This document shows positions 20,915 to 31,173 of a stretch of 64,000 nt of DNA, one piece after another. This stretch comes from Rouxiella sp. S1S-2 (GTDB lineage: Bacteria; Pseudomonadota; Gammaproteobacteria; Enterobacterales; Enterobacteriaceae). Position numbers and translations under genes: made by a program. Positions within the stretch are counted from its first letter, which is position 1. Each line of letters begins with the position of its first letter. The notes beneath the pieces were generated by a model. The model saw only the letters and a list, made by a program, of their open reading frames with translations, was not told the origin of the DNA and did not search any database. The stretch spans positions 3,906,001 to 3,970,000 of the forward strand of contig NZ_WFKL01000001.1 of assembly GCF_009208105.1 (NCBI RefSeq). The letters are read 5' to 3'.

Positions 20915-21090
20915 ATTGATAATCTTTAGTTTCTTAAGTTTAACGTCCATCTGGCTTCATGCTGGATGGGGTTGTTTCAAATGCCCCGCTACCGTCCTGG
21001 CGGCGAGGTTAAAAAAAACAGTAGCAAAACTGGCACTGACTCCTTGTTCTTTACAAAAAAGAATGGATCAGCACCAGATATTTGCTCGAA

Positions 21091-21801
21091 TCACCGTGTT
21101 TGTTTTAGCGGCAATCCTAAAATTTCAGTGGCATACGCCAACGCTTTTTCGATAACTGCATCAATGGACATACTGGTTGAATCCAGTATTAACGCATCTT
21201 GCGCAGGAACCAAAGGCGCTATAGCCCGATTACGATCGCGGTCATCCCGCTCTTTTATCTCGGCTAAAAGACGTTCAAAGTTAACACTAAAGCCCTTTTC
21301 CTGCAACTGTAGCATTCTTCTGTTTGCACGTTCTTCAGGGCTGGCATCAAGAAAAATCTTTACCGGCGCTTCTGGGAAGACCACGGTACCCATATCTCGT
21401 CCATCGGCGATAAGGCCCGGTTTTTCTTTAAAAGCACGCTGGCGGCGAAGAAGTGCTTCGCGAACCCGCGGAAACGCTGCCGCCTGCGAAGCGGTATTGC
21501 CTACGGTTTCAGTGCGGATCTCATGACTGACATCCTCACCTTCCAAAATAACGTTAAGCTGTCCGTTGTTCGCTACGAAGCGAACGTCGAGGTGTGCAGC
21601 AAGCGGCACCAGCGCCTCTTCGGAAACGATATCAACCTGATGATGCAGTGCAGCCAGAGCCAGAACGCGATAAATTGCACCGGAATCAAGCAGGTGCCAT
21701 CCAAACGCCTCAGCCAGAGCCTTACACAGCGTGCCTTTACCGGCACCACTTGGCCCATCAACGGTTATCACTGGGGTTATAGACGAGGTCATAGCCGTCA
21801 T
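21091..21801 (-). CDS. cmk: Cytidylate kinase
   Basis: Phosphorylates CMP and dCMP with ATP, recycling CMP from mRNA and lipid synthesis (including CMP released after KDO transfer). P-loop GPSGAGKGT, nucleotide-binding [11 protein letters not shown] and lid region [10 protein letters not shown] are intact. The start at 21801 ([11 protein letters not shown]) follows AAGGAG. The longer frame adds 12 residues without support. It is 236 residues, about nine longer than E. coli, mostly at the C-terminus. Upstream of rpsA, as in E. coli. Confidence 0.98.
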   Translation of the reverse strand: MTAMTSSITPVITVDGPSGAGKGTLCKALAEAFGWHLLDSGAIYRVLALAALHHQVDIVSEEALVPLAAHLDVRFVANNGQLNVILEGEDVSHEIRTETVGNTASQAAAFPRVREALLRRQRAFKEKPGLIADGRDMGTVVFPEAPVKIFLDASPEERANRRMLQLQEKGFSVNFERLLAEIKERDDRDRNRAIAPLVPAQDALILDSTSMSIDAVIEKALAYATEILGLPLKQTR

Positions 21802-22009
21802 TTCTCTCTCCTTTCGGTGGGGAAAACCCCTCATCATTAACCCAACGGGGCTAATTCAGGTGCAGCATTATACGCTGCCTTTTGCCGAACTGTTACCCCA
21901 CTTCAGCATGTTAGGAAAAATAAGCTAGGGAAAACGGCAAAGCGATGAAATAAACACGCAAATCAGAGAATATTTAAGCATAGCGACGAGAGGATGACTG
22001 CGCGAAAAT

Positions 22010-22035
22010 AAAAAACGGACACGATAATGTCCGTT
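22010..22035 (-). terminator. Intrinsic terminator after aroA
   Basis: AACGGACA (22014-22021) and TGTCCGTT (22028-22035) form a perfect 8 bp stem with a CGATAA loop. On the minus strand it runs into TTTTTATTTT. It lies 25 bases past the aroA stop. Confidence 0.92.
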
Positions 22036-22059
22036 GAAGAGAAAAGGATGACTAAAGGC

Positions 22060-23343
22060 TTAGGCCGGGGTGCAAAGTGATGCCAGCAGTTCGAAATACT
22101 CCGGGACAGTTTTCGCAGTGCATTTCGGGTCAAGAATCGTCACCGGCGTGTCAGACAGCGCCACCAGCGAGAAGCACATCGCCATACGGTGATCGTTATA
22201 GGTGCCAATTTCAGCAAAAGTCAGTAAGCCAGGAGGAACGATGCTGATGTAATCTTCGCCCTCTTCCACCGTTGCACCGACTTTACGCAGCTCGGTGGCC
22301 ATTGCCGCCAAACGGTCGGTTTCTTTTACCCGCCAGTTGTAAATATTGCGCAACGTGGTTGGGCCTTGGGCAAACAGCGCCGCAACGGCAATGGTCATCG
22401 CCGCATCGGGAATGTGGTTCATGTCCATATCAATACCGTGCAGCTCACCGCGGGTACATTCAATATAGTCATCGGACCAAGCCACGGTGGCGCCCATTTT
22501 TTCGAGCACATCAGCGAATCGAATATCACCCTGCATGCTATTTTTACCAATACCGGTCACGCGAACGGTGCCACCTTTGATAGCTGCCGCCGCCAGGAAA
22601 TAGGATGCAGAAGAGGCATCGCCTTCAACCAGGTAGGTGCCGGGAGAGGTGTAGCTCTGGTTAGCCTGCACGCAGAACTGTTGGTAATCTTCATTAACCA
22701 CAGTCACGCCGAAGGTTTTCATCAGATTCAAGGTGATATCGATGTACGGTTTTGAAACCAGCTCACCTTTAATACGAATAACCGTGTCGCTTTCGGCCAA
22801 CGGTGCGGTCATCAGCAGTGCGGTGAGGAACTGGCTGGATACGCTGCCGTCAACGCTAATCTCACCGCCTTTGAAGCCACCGCGAAGGCGTAGGGGCGGG
22901 TAATTTTCCTGCTCGAGGTAGTCAATCTGTGCGCCGCCCATGCGTAAGGCATCTACCAGATGGCCGATCGGGCGCTCTTTCATGCGTGGCTCACCGGTCA
23001 ACACGACATTTTGATCACCAAAGCACAGCGCAGCAGCCAGCGGACGCATGGCAGTACCGGCATTGCCAAGGAACAGTTCCAGATTGTCGGCTTTAGGGAA
23101 AACACCGCCTAAACCGTCAATCTCGCAGCGGGTACGATCTTCTGAAAGACGGTGCGTTACGCCCAGCGCCGTCAGCGCATTCAGCATGTGCCGAACATCG
23201 TCGCTGTCGAGCAAATTGGTCAGATGGGTAGTACCCTTGGCGAAAGCGGCCAGTAAAAGTGCACGGTTTGAGACACTTTTTGAGCCAGGTAAATTAATTG
23301 TGCCGTTGACTCGTGCAACAGGTTGTAGGGTTAGGGCTTCCAC
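22060..23343 (-). CDS. aroA: 3-phosphoshikimate 1-carboxyvinyltransferase (EPSP synthase)
   Basis: Sixth step of the shikimate pathway, and the glyphosate target. 427 residues, the usual length. The class I signature [14 protein letters not shown] binds PEP, with [11 protein letters not shown] in the C-terminal lobe. The Gly of GNAG and the Pro of MRPL, whose changes give glyphosate tolerance, are the sensitive forms. It lies downstream of serC, and the serC-aroA pair is cotranscribed in E. coli. Here a strong hairpin in the 122-base gap suggests attenuation or separate transcription. Confidence 0.99.
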   Translation of the reverse strand: MEALTLQPVARVNGTINLPGSKSVSNRALLLAAFAKGTTHLTNLLDSDDVRHMLNALTALGVTHRLSEDRTRCEIDGLGGVFPKADNLELFLGNAGTAMRPLAAALCFGDQNVVLTGEPRMKERPIGHLVDALRMGGAQIDYLEQENYPPLRLRGGFKGGEISVDGSVSSQFLTALLMTAPLAESDTVIRIKGELVSKPYIDITLNLMKTFGVTVVNEDYQQFCVQANQSYTSPGTYLVEGDASSASYFLAAAAIKGGTVRVTGIGKNSMQGDIRFADVLEKMGATVAWSDDYIECTRGELHGIDMDMNHIPDAAMTIAVAALFAQGPTTLRNIYNWRVKETDRLAAMATELRKVGATVEEGEDYISIVPPGLLTFAEIGTYNDHRMAMCFSLVALSDTPVTILDPKCTAKTVPEYFELLASLCTPA

Positions 23344-23369
23344 AGCGTCTCCGTAAATCGGTAAGTATT

Positions 23370-23407
23370 TTAAAAACTAACCCCGGACACAGGGCCGGGG
23401 TTAGTTT
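23370..23407 (-). terminator. Strong hairpin between serC and aroA
   Basis: AAACTAACCCCGG (23374-23386) pairs with CCGGGGTTAGTTT (23395-23407), a perfect 13 bp stem with an 8-base loop, followed on the minus strand by TTAAAA. It has the form of an intrinsic terminator inside a pair of genes usually cotranscribed. Confidence 0.8.
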
Positions 23408-23465
23408 AATCACGAACATTTCTAATAATAAAAATGCAAATCAAACTGTTAACCTAAACGCCGAA

Positions 23466-24551
23466 TTAACCGTGGCGTTTTTCAAAATCGTTCATAAACG
23501 CGGTCAGCGCCTGAACGCCTTCCAACGGCATCGCATTATAAATAGATGCACGCATGCCGCCAACAACGCGGTGGCCTTTTAGCGCATGCAGACCAGCTTC
23601 CAAAGACTCTTTTAGGAACACGGCATCCAGCGCAGAATCAGCCAACTGGAACGGCACGTTCATGCGTGAGCGGTTAGCATCGGCCACTTGATTGCGGTAG
23701 AAACCGCTGCGGTCAATGGTGCCGTAAAGCAGCTCGGCCTTGGCTTTGTTACGTTTTTCGATTTCGTTCAGGCCACCCTGCTCTTTCAGCCACTTGAATA
23801 CCATGCCAGACAGATACCAGGCAAAAGTTGGCGGGGTATTGAACATTGAGTCGTTCTCGGCCAACACAGTGTAATCCAGAATGGATGGCAGTTCTTTGCG
23901 TGCTTTACCCAACAGATCTTCGCGGACAATAACCAGCGTCAGGCCGGCAGGACCGATATTTTTCTGCGCACCCGCATAGATAACACCAAAGCGGCTGACG
24001 TCGATAGGTCGCGAAAGAATGGTTGAGGAATAGTCGGCAATAACCACTTTATCGCCAAAGTCAGGCATTTCATCAATGGCCAGGCCGTCGATCGTTTCAT
24101 TCGGGCAGTAGTGCACGTAGGCCGCATCTTTGCTGAGCTTCCACTCGCTCATTGGCAGCAGGCCGCGTTTGTCACCTTGAGTCGTGGTGATATCAATCAC
24201 GTTTGGCGTACAGTACTTTTGCGCTTCTTTAACTGCGCTGTGTGCCCAATAGCCGCCATCGATGTAGTCGGCAGTTGCTTTGTCGCCCAGCAGGTTCATC
24301 GGGATCGCGGCAAACTGCGCGCGCGCGCCGCCGTGGCAGAACAGAACTTTATAGTTCGAGGGGATATTCATCAGGTCACGAATATCCTTTTCGGACTCTT
24401 CGGCTACCTGGATGAACTCCTTGCTACGGTGACTGATTTCCATCACCGAGGTGCCGAGACCGTGCCAATTACAGAGTTCTTGTTCAGCACGACGTAAGAC
24501 TTCAGCCGGGATCATCGCCGGACCTGAGCTAAAATTGTAAACCTGAGTCAT
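23466..24551 (-). CDS. serC: Phosphoserine/phosphohydroxythreonine aminotransferase
   Basis: PLP-dependent aminotransferase of serine and pyridoxal-phosphate synthesis. 361 residues, as in E. coli within one. The PLP lysine is K197 in [10 protein letters not shown], with the N-terminal FSSGPA and CHGGARAQF phosphate-contact blocks. The start [11 protein letters not shown] is the family start. It leads aroA. In E. coli the promoter responds to Lrp and CRP. The 276-base space to the divergent ycaO holds the promoters of both. Confidence 0.99.
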   Translation of the reverse strand: MTQVYNFSSGPAMIPAEVLRRAEQELCNWHGLGTSVMEISHRSKEFIQVAEESEKDIRDLMNIPSNYKVLFCHGGARAQFAAIPMNLLGDKATADYIDGGYWAHSAVKEAQKYCTPNVIDITTTQGDKRGLLPMSEWKLSKDAAYVHYCPNETIDGLAIDEMPDFGDKVVIADYSSTILSRPIDVSRFGVIYAGAQKNIGPAGLTLVIVREDLLGKARKELPSILDYTVLAENDSMFNTPPTFAWYLSGMVFKWLKEQGGLNEIEKRNKAKAELLYGTIDRSGFYRNQVADANRSRMNVPFQLADSALDAVFLKESLEAGLHALKGHRVVGGMRASIYNAMPLEGVQALTAFMNDFEKRHG

Positions 24552-24731
24552 TTCCCCTCACCACTTCTCTTAGATAGCCACTTGAAAGCCAATTGAGCCG
24601 TTGATTGATAGCATCATTGAATCGATTGCGTATACCAACAACCAGTTTATCGGTTTTAACACTGGTCACCACCCGCTGCAATTGTTATTCGCCGCAGATT
24701 AATAATCAGTAATAAATTTCATATCTTCGGC

Positions 24732-24740
24732 TGTTATATT
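24732..24740 (+). promoter_or_regulatory. Extended -10 element upstream of ycaO
   Basis: TGTTATATT gives TGn plus TATATT (5 of 6). No good -35 hexamer sits 17 bases upstream. The start would be near 24747, leaving a leader of about 80 bases before ycaO. Confidence 0.4.
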
Positions 24741-24827
24741 CTTTTTTCTTAGCACAATGAATACGTGGAGCTCAAACCAAAAACCCCGTATCATTGCGCG
24801 TTTTTAGAACGCACAAAAGTGAACTCA

Positions 24828-26591
24828 ATGACGCAAACTTTTATCCCTGGCAAAGACGCGGCGCTGGAAGTCTCCATCTCCCGTTTTCAGCAAAAACTTA
24901 CCGACCTCGGCTTTAATATTGAAGAGGCTTCGTGGCTGAATCCGGTCCCACACGTCTGGTCTGTACACATCCGTGACCGCGACTGCCCGCTGTGCTTTAC
25001 CAACGGCAAGGGAGCCAGTAAAAAAGCGGCATTGGCTTCGGCGCTGGGTGAGTACTTCGAGCGCTTGTCGACCAACTATTTCTTTGCGGACTTCTATCTT
25101 GGCAAAGAGATCGCCGAAGGTGACTTCGTTCACTACCCGAACGAAAAGTGGTTCCCAATCCCAGCAGACAATAGCCTGCCAAAGGGCATTCTCGACGAGC
25201 GCCTCCACGCGTTCTACGACGAAGAAAAAGAGCTGACCGGCAGCGAACTTATCGACTTGCAGTCTGGTAATGCCAGCCGCGGTATCTGCGCCCTGCCGTT
25301 TACCCGCCAGTCAGACCTTGAAACCGTTTATATCCCGATGAACATCATCGGCAACCTGTATGTGTCTAACGGCATGTCGGCCGGTAACACTGCCAACGAA
25401 GCGCGTGTTCAGGGTCTTTCAGAAGTTTTCGAGCGTTACGTTAAAAACCGCATTATTGCCGAATCTATCAGCCTGCCTGAAATTCCTGCCGACGTGCTGG
25501 CTCGTTACCCGAGCGTGGTGGAAGCCATTGCCAAACTGGAAGAAGAAGGTTTCCCCATTCTTTCCTATGATGCGTCATTAGGCGGCAACTATCCGGTGAT
25601 TTGCGTGGTGTTGTTCAACCCTGCAAACGGTACCTGCTTCGCCTCTTTCGGTGCTCACCCTGACTTTGGCGTCGCGCTTGAGCGTACCGTTACTGAGCTT
25701 CTTCAAGGACGCAGCCTGAAAGATCTGGACGTGTTTACCGCGCCAACCTTCGACGATGAAGAAGTTGCCGAGCACGCTAACCTTGAAACACACTTTATCG
25801 ATTCAAGCGGCCTTATTTGTTGGGACTTGTTTAAGCATGACGCAGACTACGAGTTTGCCGACTGGAGCTTTAGCGGCAGCACCGAAGAAGAATTCGCCAC
25901 GCTGATGGCCATCTTCGATAAGGAAGACGCTGAAGTTTACATCGCCGACTATGAGCACCTCGACGTTTATGCTTGCCGTATCATCGTGCCGGGCATGTCT
26001 GATATTTATCCTGCTGAAGACCTGCTGCTCGCCAACAACAGCATGGGCGCACATTTACGTGAGCAGATCCTTGCACTGCCAGGCAGTGATTTCGCACCGG
26101 AAGAGTATCTTGAAATGATAACTCAACTGGATGATGAAGGACTGGATGACTTCACCCGCGTCCGTGAGTTGCTGGGCATTGCCAGCGGCAAAGACAACGG
26201 CTGGTATACCCTGCGCGTCGGTGAGCTGAAATCCATGCTGGCACTTGCCGGCGGTGATATGGACCAGGCGCTGACCTGGGCTGAATGGGCGCATGAGTTC
26301 AACGCCTCCGTTTACAGTGACGAGCGTAATAACTATTACCGCTGCCTGCAAACGCTGCTGCAGTTAGCGTTGGAGCCGGAGCGTGAAGCCTCCCAGTATT
26401 ACAGCGCTTTCATTAAAATGTACGGTCAAGAAGCGGTTGAACGTGCTTCTGCAGCCATCAGCGGCGAAGAACGTTTCCACAGTCTGTTCGCCGTTGACCC
26501 TGAACTCAAAGCGTTGCCATCTCATCAGGGACTGCTTGCTGCCTACGAAAAACTTCAGGCTGCCAAGCGTCGTTACTGGTCAAAAGCGTAA
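24828..26591 (+). CDS. ycaO: YcaO, ATP-dependent cyclodehydratase-family protein linked to ribosomal S12 methylthiolation
   Basis: YcaO-superfamily enzyme. E. coli YcaO promotes RimO-dependent beta-methylthiolation of ribosomal protein S12, and the superfamily uses ATP to activate backbone amides. 587 residues from ATG 24828 (MTQTFIPGKDAAL), as in E. coli. The longer frame from 24765 has no family match. ATP-site blocks include GKGASKKAALASALGEYFER, ARVQGLSEVFERYVK and SFGAHPDFGVALERTVTELLQGR. The C-terminal third is helical and TPR-like. Located upstream of focA as in E. coli, but ended by a strong terminator. Confidence 0.96.
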   Translation: MTQTFIPGKDAALEVSISRFQQKLTDLGFNIEEASWLNPVPHVWSVHIRDRDCPLCFTNGKGASKKAALASALGEYFERLSTNYFFADFYLGKEIAEGDFVHYPNEKWFPIPADNSLPKGILDERLHAFYDEEKELTGSELIDLQSGNASRGICALPFTRQSDLETVYIPMNIIGNLYVSNGMSAGNTANEARVQGLSEVFERYVKNRIIAESISLPEIPADVLARYPSVVEAIAKLEEEGFPILSYDASLGGNYPVICVVLFNPANGTCFASFGAHPDFGVALERTVTELLQGRSLKDLDVFTAPTFDDEEVAEHANLETHFIDSSGLICWDLFKHDADYEFADWSFSGSTEEEFATLMAIFDKEDAEVYIADYEHLDVYACRIIVPGMSDIYPAEDLLLANNSMGAHLREQILALPGSDFAPEEYLEMITQLDDEGLDDFTRVRELLGIASGKDNGWYTLRVGELKSMLALAGGDMDQALTWAEWAHEFNASVYSDERNNYYRCLQTLLQLALEPEREASQYYSAFIKMYGQEAVERASAAISGEERFHSLFAVDPELKALPSHQGLLAAYEKLQAAKRRYWSKA

Positions 26592-26607
26592 GAAGCATCA
26601 TTACATC

Positions 26608-26634
26608 AACCGGCGGGAAACCGCCGGTTTTTTT
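26608..26634 (+). terminator. Intrinsic terminator after ycaO
   Basis: AACCGGCGG (26608-26616), GAAA loop, CCGCCGGTT (26621-26629) then five more T. A GNRA-type loop on a perfect 9 bp stem 17 bases past the stop. Confidence 0.97.
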
Positions 26635-26981
26635 ACGACTAAAACCTTTTTTCCCATCAGCTATTCCAATACTAAAATAAAGCGGCTTATGTGGTTTGAC
26701 TCTCCCACAAAACAAGCGTTAAATGTCGCCAAAGTGAACGATAGTGTCGCCCTTTACTGTTGAAAGAATTTTTTCTTGTAAAAGAATGAGATGCAAATCG
26801 CACCATTGCGTAATATCACTTCAACATTTTCACTTATAAATCAAAACAGCAATCTCATTTAATGATTTTTATTTAAACTTTTTTCGCAAAAATTAAAAAC
26901 ATTTTTATCAATGTAAATCAGTAAGTTATCGCTTTTCATTCCTTCAATATCGGCTTTCCTTAGCAGTAGTTTCGCCCAGAT

Positions 26982-26995
26982 ATGATCCAAATCAA
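26982..26995 (+). promoter_or_regulatory. FNR site upstream of focA
   Basis: ATGATCCAAATCAA matches TTGAT-N4-ATCAA at 9 of 10 positions. Its centre (26988.5) is 41.5 bases before the start predicted from the extended -10 at 27015-27023, the exact class II activator position. Anaerobic induction of focA-pfl is established in E. coli. Confidence 0.7.
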
Positions 26996-27014
26996 TATCT
27001 CAACTACACTAGGT

Positions 27015-27023
27015 TGCTAGTAT
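27015..27023 (+). promoter_or_regulatory. Extended -10 of the focA-pfl promoter
   Basis: TGCTAGTAT gives TGn plus TAGTAT (4 of 6). There is no good -35, as expected for an FNR-activated class II promoter. The start near 27030 leaves a 30-base leader before focA. Confidence 0.55.
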
Positions 27024-27060
27024 CTGTCTTGCAGTACATAACCCTTAAGAGAGAGTTAAT

Positions 27061-27918
27061 GTGAACGCTGACAACCCCTTCAATTTGTTATTACCTGCCG
27101 CCACGGCGAAAGTTGCCGAAGATGCAGGGGTGTATAAAGCCACCAAGCAACCTATAAAAACCTTTTTCCTGGCGATTACCGCAGGTGTCTTCATCTCGAT
27201 TGCCTTCGTTTTCTACATTACCTCGACCACAGGCACCGCCGCCGTACCTTTTGGCCTGGCAAAATTAGTGGGGGGGATCTGTTTCTCACTGGGCCTGATG
27301 CTGGTGGTGGTATGCGGCGCAGACTTGTTTACCTCTACGGTATTAACCGTCATTGCCAAGGCAAGCGGTCGCATTACCTGGACCCAGTTGGCCTGTAATT
27401 GGCTAAACGTTTATATCGGCAACCTGGTTGGTGCGTTGTTCTTTGTCGCGCTTATCTGGTTCGCGGGAATGCACATGACCGATAACGGCCTTTGGGGCCT
27501 GAACGTGCTGCAAACCGCCGATCATAAAATGCATCACACTTTTATCGAGGCCGTTTGCCTGGGCATTTTAGCCAATTTGATGGTTTGTCTGGCGGTGTGG
27601 ATGAGTTATTCCGGCCGTAGCCTGATGGACAAAATGTTCGCCATGATCCTACCGGTCGCCATGTTTGTCGCCAGTGGCTTCGAACACAGCATCGCCAACA
27701 TGTTCATGATACCCCTTGGTATTGTTATTAAGAATTTCGCGCCAGAAAGCTTCTGGCAGGCTATGGGCAGCGCGCCGGACAAATTTTCCGAGCTGACTGT
27801 CTCCAACTTTATTATCGACAACCTGATCCCGGTGACGCTCGGCAATATCATCGGCGGTGGCCTGCTCGTAGGCCTGACTTACTGGGTCATTTATCTGCGT
27901 GATGAGCAGCGTCATTAA
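27061..27918 (+). CDS. focA: Formate channel FocA
   Basis: Pentameric inner-membrane formate/nitrite-family channel that exports or imports formate made by PFL. 285 residues, six transmembrane helices. The family blocks GGICFSLGL, CGADLFTST, NWLNVYIGNLVGA and ASGFEHSIANMF are intact. It starts with GTG after GAGAG, as in E. coli. An ATG two bases upstream is out of frame. It heads focA-pflB-pflA. Confidence 0.98.
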   Translation: MNADNPFNLLLPAATAKVAEDAGVYKATKQPIKTFFLAITAGVFISIAFVFYITSTTGTAAVPFGLAKLVGGICFSLGLMLVVVCGADLFTSTVLTVIAKASGRITWTQLACNWLNVYIGNLVGALFFVALIWFAGMHMTDNGLWGLNVLQTADHKMHHTFIEAVCLGILANLMVCLAVWMSYSGRSLMDKMFAMILPVAMFVASGFEHSIANMFMIPLGIVIKNFAPESFWQAMGSAPDKFSELTVSNFIIDNLIPVTLGNIIGGGLLVGLTYWVIYLRDEQRH

Positions 27919-27959
27919 TGATTATCGATGCTTGTCGCAAAATTTTAACTGATGTTCAA

Positions 27960-27973
27960 GTTATCCCGATAAC
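27960..27973. repeat. Palindrome between focA and pflB
   Basis: GTTATC-CC-GATAAC, followed by GCAATTTTTTG, lies 42 bases before pflB. The centre is too tight for a good RNA hairpin, so it reads better as a protein site, although the T tract gives it a weak terminator look. Confidence 0.4.
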
Positions 27974-28014
27974 GCAATTTTTTGAAAAAATTCAAATTAG
28001 AAGGTAGGTGCAAA

Positions 28015-30297
28015 ATGTCCAAGCTCAATGAAAAATTGACCACTGCATGGCAGGGTTTTAGCGCCGGTGACTGGCAGACTGAAGTCAACGTTCGTGACTT
28101 TATTCAGAAAAACTATGCCCCTTACGAGGGTGACGAGTCTTTCCTCGCTGGCGCAACAAAAGCGACGACCACCCTGTGGGACAGCGTTATGGAAGGCATC
28201 AAACAGGAAAACGCGACCAAAGCACCTGTTGATTTTGATACCGACCTCGCCTCAACCATCACCTCGCACGATGCGGGTTATATCAACAAATCTTTAGAGG
28301 CTATCGTAGGCCTGCAGACTGATGCACCCTTAAAACGCGCCATAATTCCTTTCGGCGGCATTAAAATGGTTGAAGGCTCATGCAAAGTGTATGGCCGCGA
28401 GCTCGACCCTCAGCTGAAAAAAGTCTTTTCCGAATACCGTAAAACTCACAATCAGGGCGTTTTCGACGTCTACACCAAAGACATTCTAAACTGCCGTAAA
28501 TCCGGCGTACTAACCGGTCTGCCCGACGCCTACGGCCGTGGCCGCATCATCGGTGACTATCGCCGCGTAGCCCTCTATGGCATCGACTTCCTGATGGCCG
28601 ACAAATTTGCCCAGTTCCAGTCTCTGCAGTCGAAATTGGAAAACGGCGAAGACCTGCAAATGACCATTCAGCTGCGCGAAGAAATTTCGGAACAGTATCG
28701 TGCACTGGGCCAAATCAAAGAAATGGCGGCCAAATACGGCTTCGATATTTCAGGTCCGGCGAGCAGTGCTCAGGAAGCAGTTCAGTGGACCTACTTCGGT
28801 TATCTGGCCGCAGTTAAATCCCAGAACGGCGCCGCCATGTCATTTGGCCGCGTGTCTACCTTCCTTGACGTGTTCATCGAACGCGATATCAACGCGGGTA
28901 AACTGTCTGAAGAACAGGCTCAGGAACTGATTGACCACCTGGTAATGAAACTGCGCATGGTGCGTTTCCTGCGTACTCCTGAATACGATGAGCTGTTCTC
29001 CGGCGACCCAATCTGGGCAACAGAATCACTGGCCGGTATGGGCGTTGATGGCCGTACCTTGGTGACCAAAAACAGCTTCCGCTTCTTGAATACTCTCTAC
29101 ACCATGGGGCCTTCTCCAGAGCCTAACATGACCATTCTGTGGTCAGAAAAACTGCCGGTAAACTTCAAGAAGTATGCGGCTAAAGTCTCAATTGATACAT
29201 CATCAATTCAGTATGAAAACGATGACCTGATGCGTCCGGACTTTGACAACGATGATTACGCCATTGCCTGCTGCGTGAGCCCAATGATTGTCGGCAAACA
29301 AATGCAGTTCTTTGGCGCACGTGCCAACCTGGCGAAAACAATGCTGTACGCCATCAACGGCGGCGTTGATGAAAAAATGAAAATCCAGGTTGGTCCTAAA
29401 GAAGCGCCAATGATGGATGAAGTGCTAGACTACGATAAAGTGATGGAACGTATGGATCACTTTATGGATTGGCTGGCCAAGCAGTATGTGACCGCACTGA
29501 ACTGTATTCACTTCATGCATGACAAATACAGCTATGAAGCTGCATTGATGGCACTGCACGACCGTGATGTTTATCGCACTATGGCCTGCGGTATCGCAGG
29601 TCTGTCAGTCGCAGCCGACTCACTGTCAGCCATTAAATATGCCAAAGTCAGCACGATTCGTGATGAAGATGGCCTGGCTATCGACTTCAAAATTGAGGGC
29701 GAATATCCACAGTTTGGTAATAATGACTCACGCGTTGATGACATCGCCTGCGACCTGGTAGAACGTTTCATGAAGAAAATTCAGAAACTGCCAACCTATC
29801 GCGACGCGGTGGCTACCCAGTCAGTACTTACCATCACTTCGAACGTGGTGTACGGCAAGAAAACCGGTAACACTCCTGACGGACGTCGTGCTGGCGCACC
29901 TTTTGGACCTGGTGCTAACCCAATGCACGGTCGTGACCAGAAAGGCGCCGTTGCCTCACTGACTTCCGTTGCTAAACTGCCGTTTGCCTACGCGAAAGAT
30001 GGGATCTCTTATACCTTCTCTATCGTGCCAAACGCGCTGGGTAAAGATGATGACGTGCGTAAAGCCAACCTGGCGGGTCTGATGGACGGTTATTTCCATC
30101 ACGAAGCGTCTATCGAAGGCGGTCAGCACCTTAACGTCAACGTAATGAACCGTGAAATGCTGCTTGAAGCGATGGAAGATCCAGAAAAATTCCCGCAGCT
30201 GACAATTCGTGTATCAGGCTATGCAGTGCGTTTCAACTCACTGACTAAAGAGCAGCAGCAGGACGTTATTACTCGTACCTTCACTAAAACGCTGTAA
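28015..30297 (+). CDS. pflB: Pyruvate formate-lyase PflB
   Basis: Glycyl-radical enzyme converting pyruvate and CoA to acetyl-CoA and formate without oxygen. 760 residues from ATG 28015 (MSKLNEKL) after AGAAGG. The 11-residue extension from 27982 is rejected. The active-site Cys pair ACCVSPM lies near 419-420 and the radical glycine near 735 in RVSGYAVRF. It sits between its product channel FocA and its activase PflA. Promoter sites lie upstream of focA, and more may lie within the focA-pflB gap as in E. coli. Confidence 0.99.
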   Translation: MSKLNEKLTTAWQGFSAGDWQTEVNVRDFIQKNYAPYEGDESFLAGATKATTTLWDSVMEGIKQENATKAPVDFDTDLASTITSHDAGYINKSLEAIVGLQTDAPLKRAIIPFGGIKMVEGSCKVYGRELDPQLKKVFSEYRKTHNQGVFDVYTKDILNCRKSGVLTGLPDAYGRGRIIGDYRRVALYGIDFLMADKFAQFQSLQSKLENGEDLQMTIQLREEISEQYRALGQIKEMAAKYGFDISGPASSAQEAVQWTYFGYLAAVKSQNGAAMSFGRVSTFLDVFIERDINAGKLSEEQAQELIDHLVMKLRMVRFLRTPEYDELFSGDPIWATESLAGMGVDGRTLVTKNSFRFLNTLYTMGPSPEPNMTILWSEKLPVNFKKYAAKVSIDTSSIQYENDDLMRPDFDNDDYAIACCVSPMIVGKQMQFFGARANLAKTMLYAINGGVDEKMKIQVGPKEAPMMDEVLDYDKVMERMDHFMDWLAKQYVTALNCIHFMHDKYSYEAALMALHDRDVYRTMACGIAGLSVAADSLSAIKYAKVSTIRDEDGLAIDFKIEGEYPQFGNNDSRVDDIACDLVERFMKKIQKLPTYRDAVATQSVLTITSNVVYGKKTGNTPDGRRAGAPFGPGANPMHGRDQKGAVASLTSVAKLPFAYAKDGISYTFSIVPNALGKDDDVRKANLAGLMDGYFHHEASIEGGQHLNVNVMNREMLLEAMEDPEKFPQLTIRVSGYAVRFNSLTKEQQQDVITRTFTKTL

Positions 30298-30327
30298 AAA
30301 GTGATGAGCTTCCTGTAGTTGTTCATT

Positions 30328-30353
30328 AAGGCTCCACTTGCGTGGGGCCTTTT
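30328..30353 (+). terminator. Partial terminator between pflB and pflA
   Basis: AAGGCTCCAC pairs with GTGGGGCCTT (one T-G wobble) around TTGC, followed by TTC. It lies 30 bases past the pflB stop and its tail is short, so it likely lowers but does not block pflA expression. Confidence 0.7.
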
Positions 30354-30373
30354 CACATTGGAGAACATCCGCA

Positions 30374-31114
30374 ATGTCTGTTCAAGGTCGCATTCACTCC
30401 TATGAATCCTGTGGCACCGTAGATGGCCCGGGTATTCGTTTTATCGTGTTTTTTCAGGGCTGCCTGATGCGTTGCATGTATTGCCACAACCGCGATACGT
30501 GGGATACGCACGGGGGTAAAGAAATAAACGTCGAAGATCTAATGAAAGAGGTGGTGAGCTATCGCCACTTTATGAACGCCTCAGGCGGCGGCGTTACCGC
30601 ATCTGGCGGTGAGGCTATTTTGCAAGCCGAGTTTGTTCGCGACTGGTTCCGCGCATGTCAAAAAGAAGGCATTAATACTTGCCTGGACACTAACGGCTTT
30701 GTGCGCCGTTATGACCCAGTGATTGATGAACTGATTGATGCAACCGATCTGGTCATGCTTGATCTCAAGCAGATGAACGATGAAATCCATCAAAAGCTGG
30801 TGGGTGTTTCGAATCACCGCACGCTGGAGTTCGCTCAGTATCTTGCCAAACGCAATCAACGCACTTGGATCCGCTACGTGGTTGTGCCCGGCTGGTCAGA
30901 CGACGACCACTCTACGCACATGCTCGGTGAGTTTACTAAGGATATGGGCAATATAGAAAAAATAGAACTCCTGCCCTATCACGAACTCGGTAAGCATAAA
31001 TGGACTGCGATGGGAGAGAAATACGGCCTTGACGGCGTAAGCCCACCGACTAAAGAAATTATGGAAAGGGTGAAAGGGATACTGGAAAGCTACGGCCACA
31101 AAGTGATGTACTGA
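30374..31114 (+). CDS. pflA: Pyruvate formate-lyase activating enzyme PflA
   Basis: Radical SAM enzyme that installs the glycyl radical on PflB. 246 residues from ATG 30374 (MSVQGRIHS), preceded by GGAG. The longer frame from 30338 overlaps the upstream hairpin. The [4Fe-4S] motif CLMRCMYC (CxxxCxxC) near 29-36 is intact, followed by [13 protein letters not shown]. The dimethyl block [12 protein letters not shown] is conserved. Third gene of the focA-pflB-pflA unit, with a likely leaky terminator in front. Confidence 0.99.
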   Translation: MSVQGRIHSYESCGTVDGPGIRFIVFFQGCLMRCMYCHNRDTWDTHGGKEINVEDLMKEVVSYRHFMNASGGGVTASGGEAILQAEFVRDWFRACQKEGINTCLDTNGFVRRYDPVIDELIDATDLVMLDLKQMNDEIHQKLVGVSNHRTLEFAQYLAKRNQRTWIRYVVVPGWSDDDHSTHMLGEFTKDMGNIEKIELLPYHELGKHKWTAMGEKYGLDGVSPPTKEIMERVKGILESYGHKVMY

Positions 31115-31130
31115 TATTCTTCGTGTATCG

Positions 31131-31158
31131 AGCCGCAGCCAATACCGCTGCGGCTTCA
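31131..31158. terminator. Hairpin between convergent pflA and ycaD
   Basis: AGCCGCAGC (31131-31139) pairs with GCTGCGGCT (31147-31155), a perfect 9 bp stem with a 7-base loop. The T tract is short on both strands, but the position between two convergent stops fits a shared terminator. Confidence 0.65.
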
Positions 31159-31173
31159 ATAATTAAAGAGTAT

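Larger units (their letters stand above)
26592..27060 (+). other. ycaO-focA regulatory region
   Basis: 469 bases holding the ycaO terminator and then an A+T-rich region upstream of focA. In E. coli this region binds FNR, ArcA, NarL and IHF. Visible here are one strong FNR site with a correctly placed extended -10 (see those entries) and a degenerate FNR-like half-site pair near 26909-26925. No gene is supported. Confidence 0.7.
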
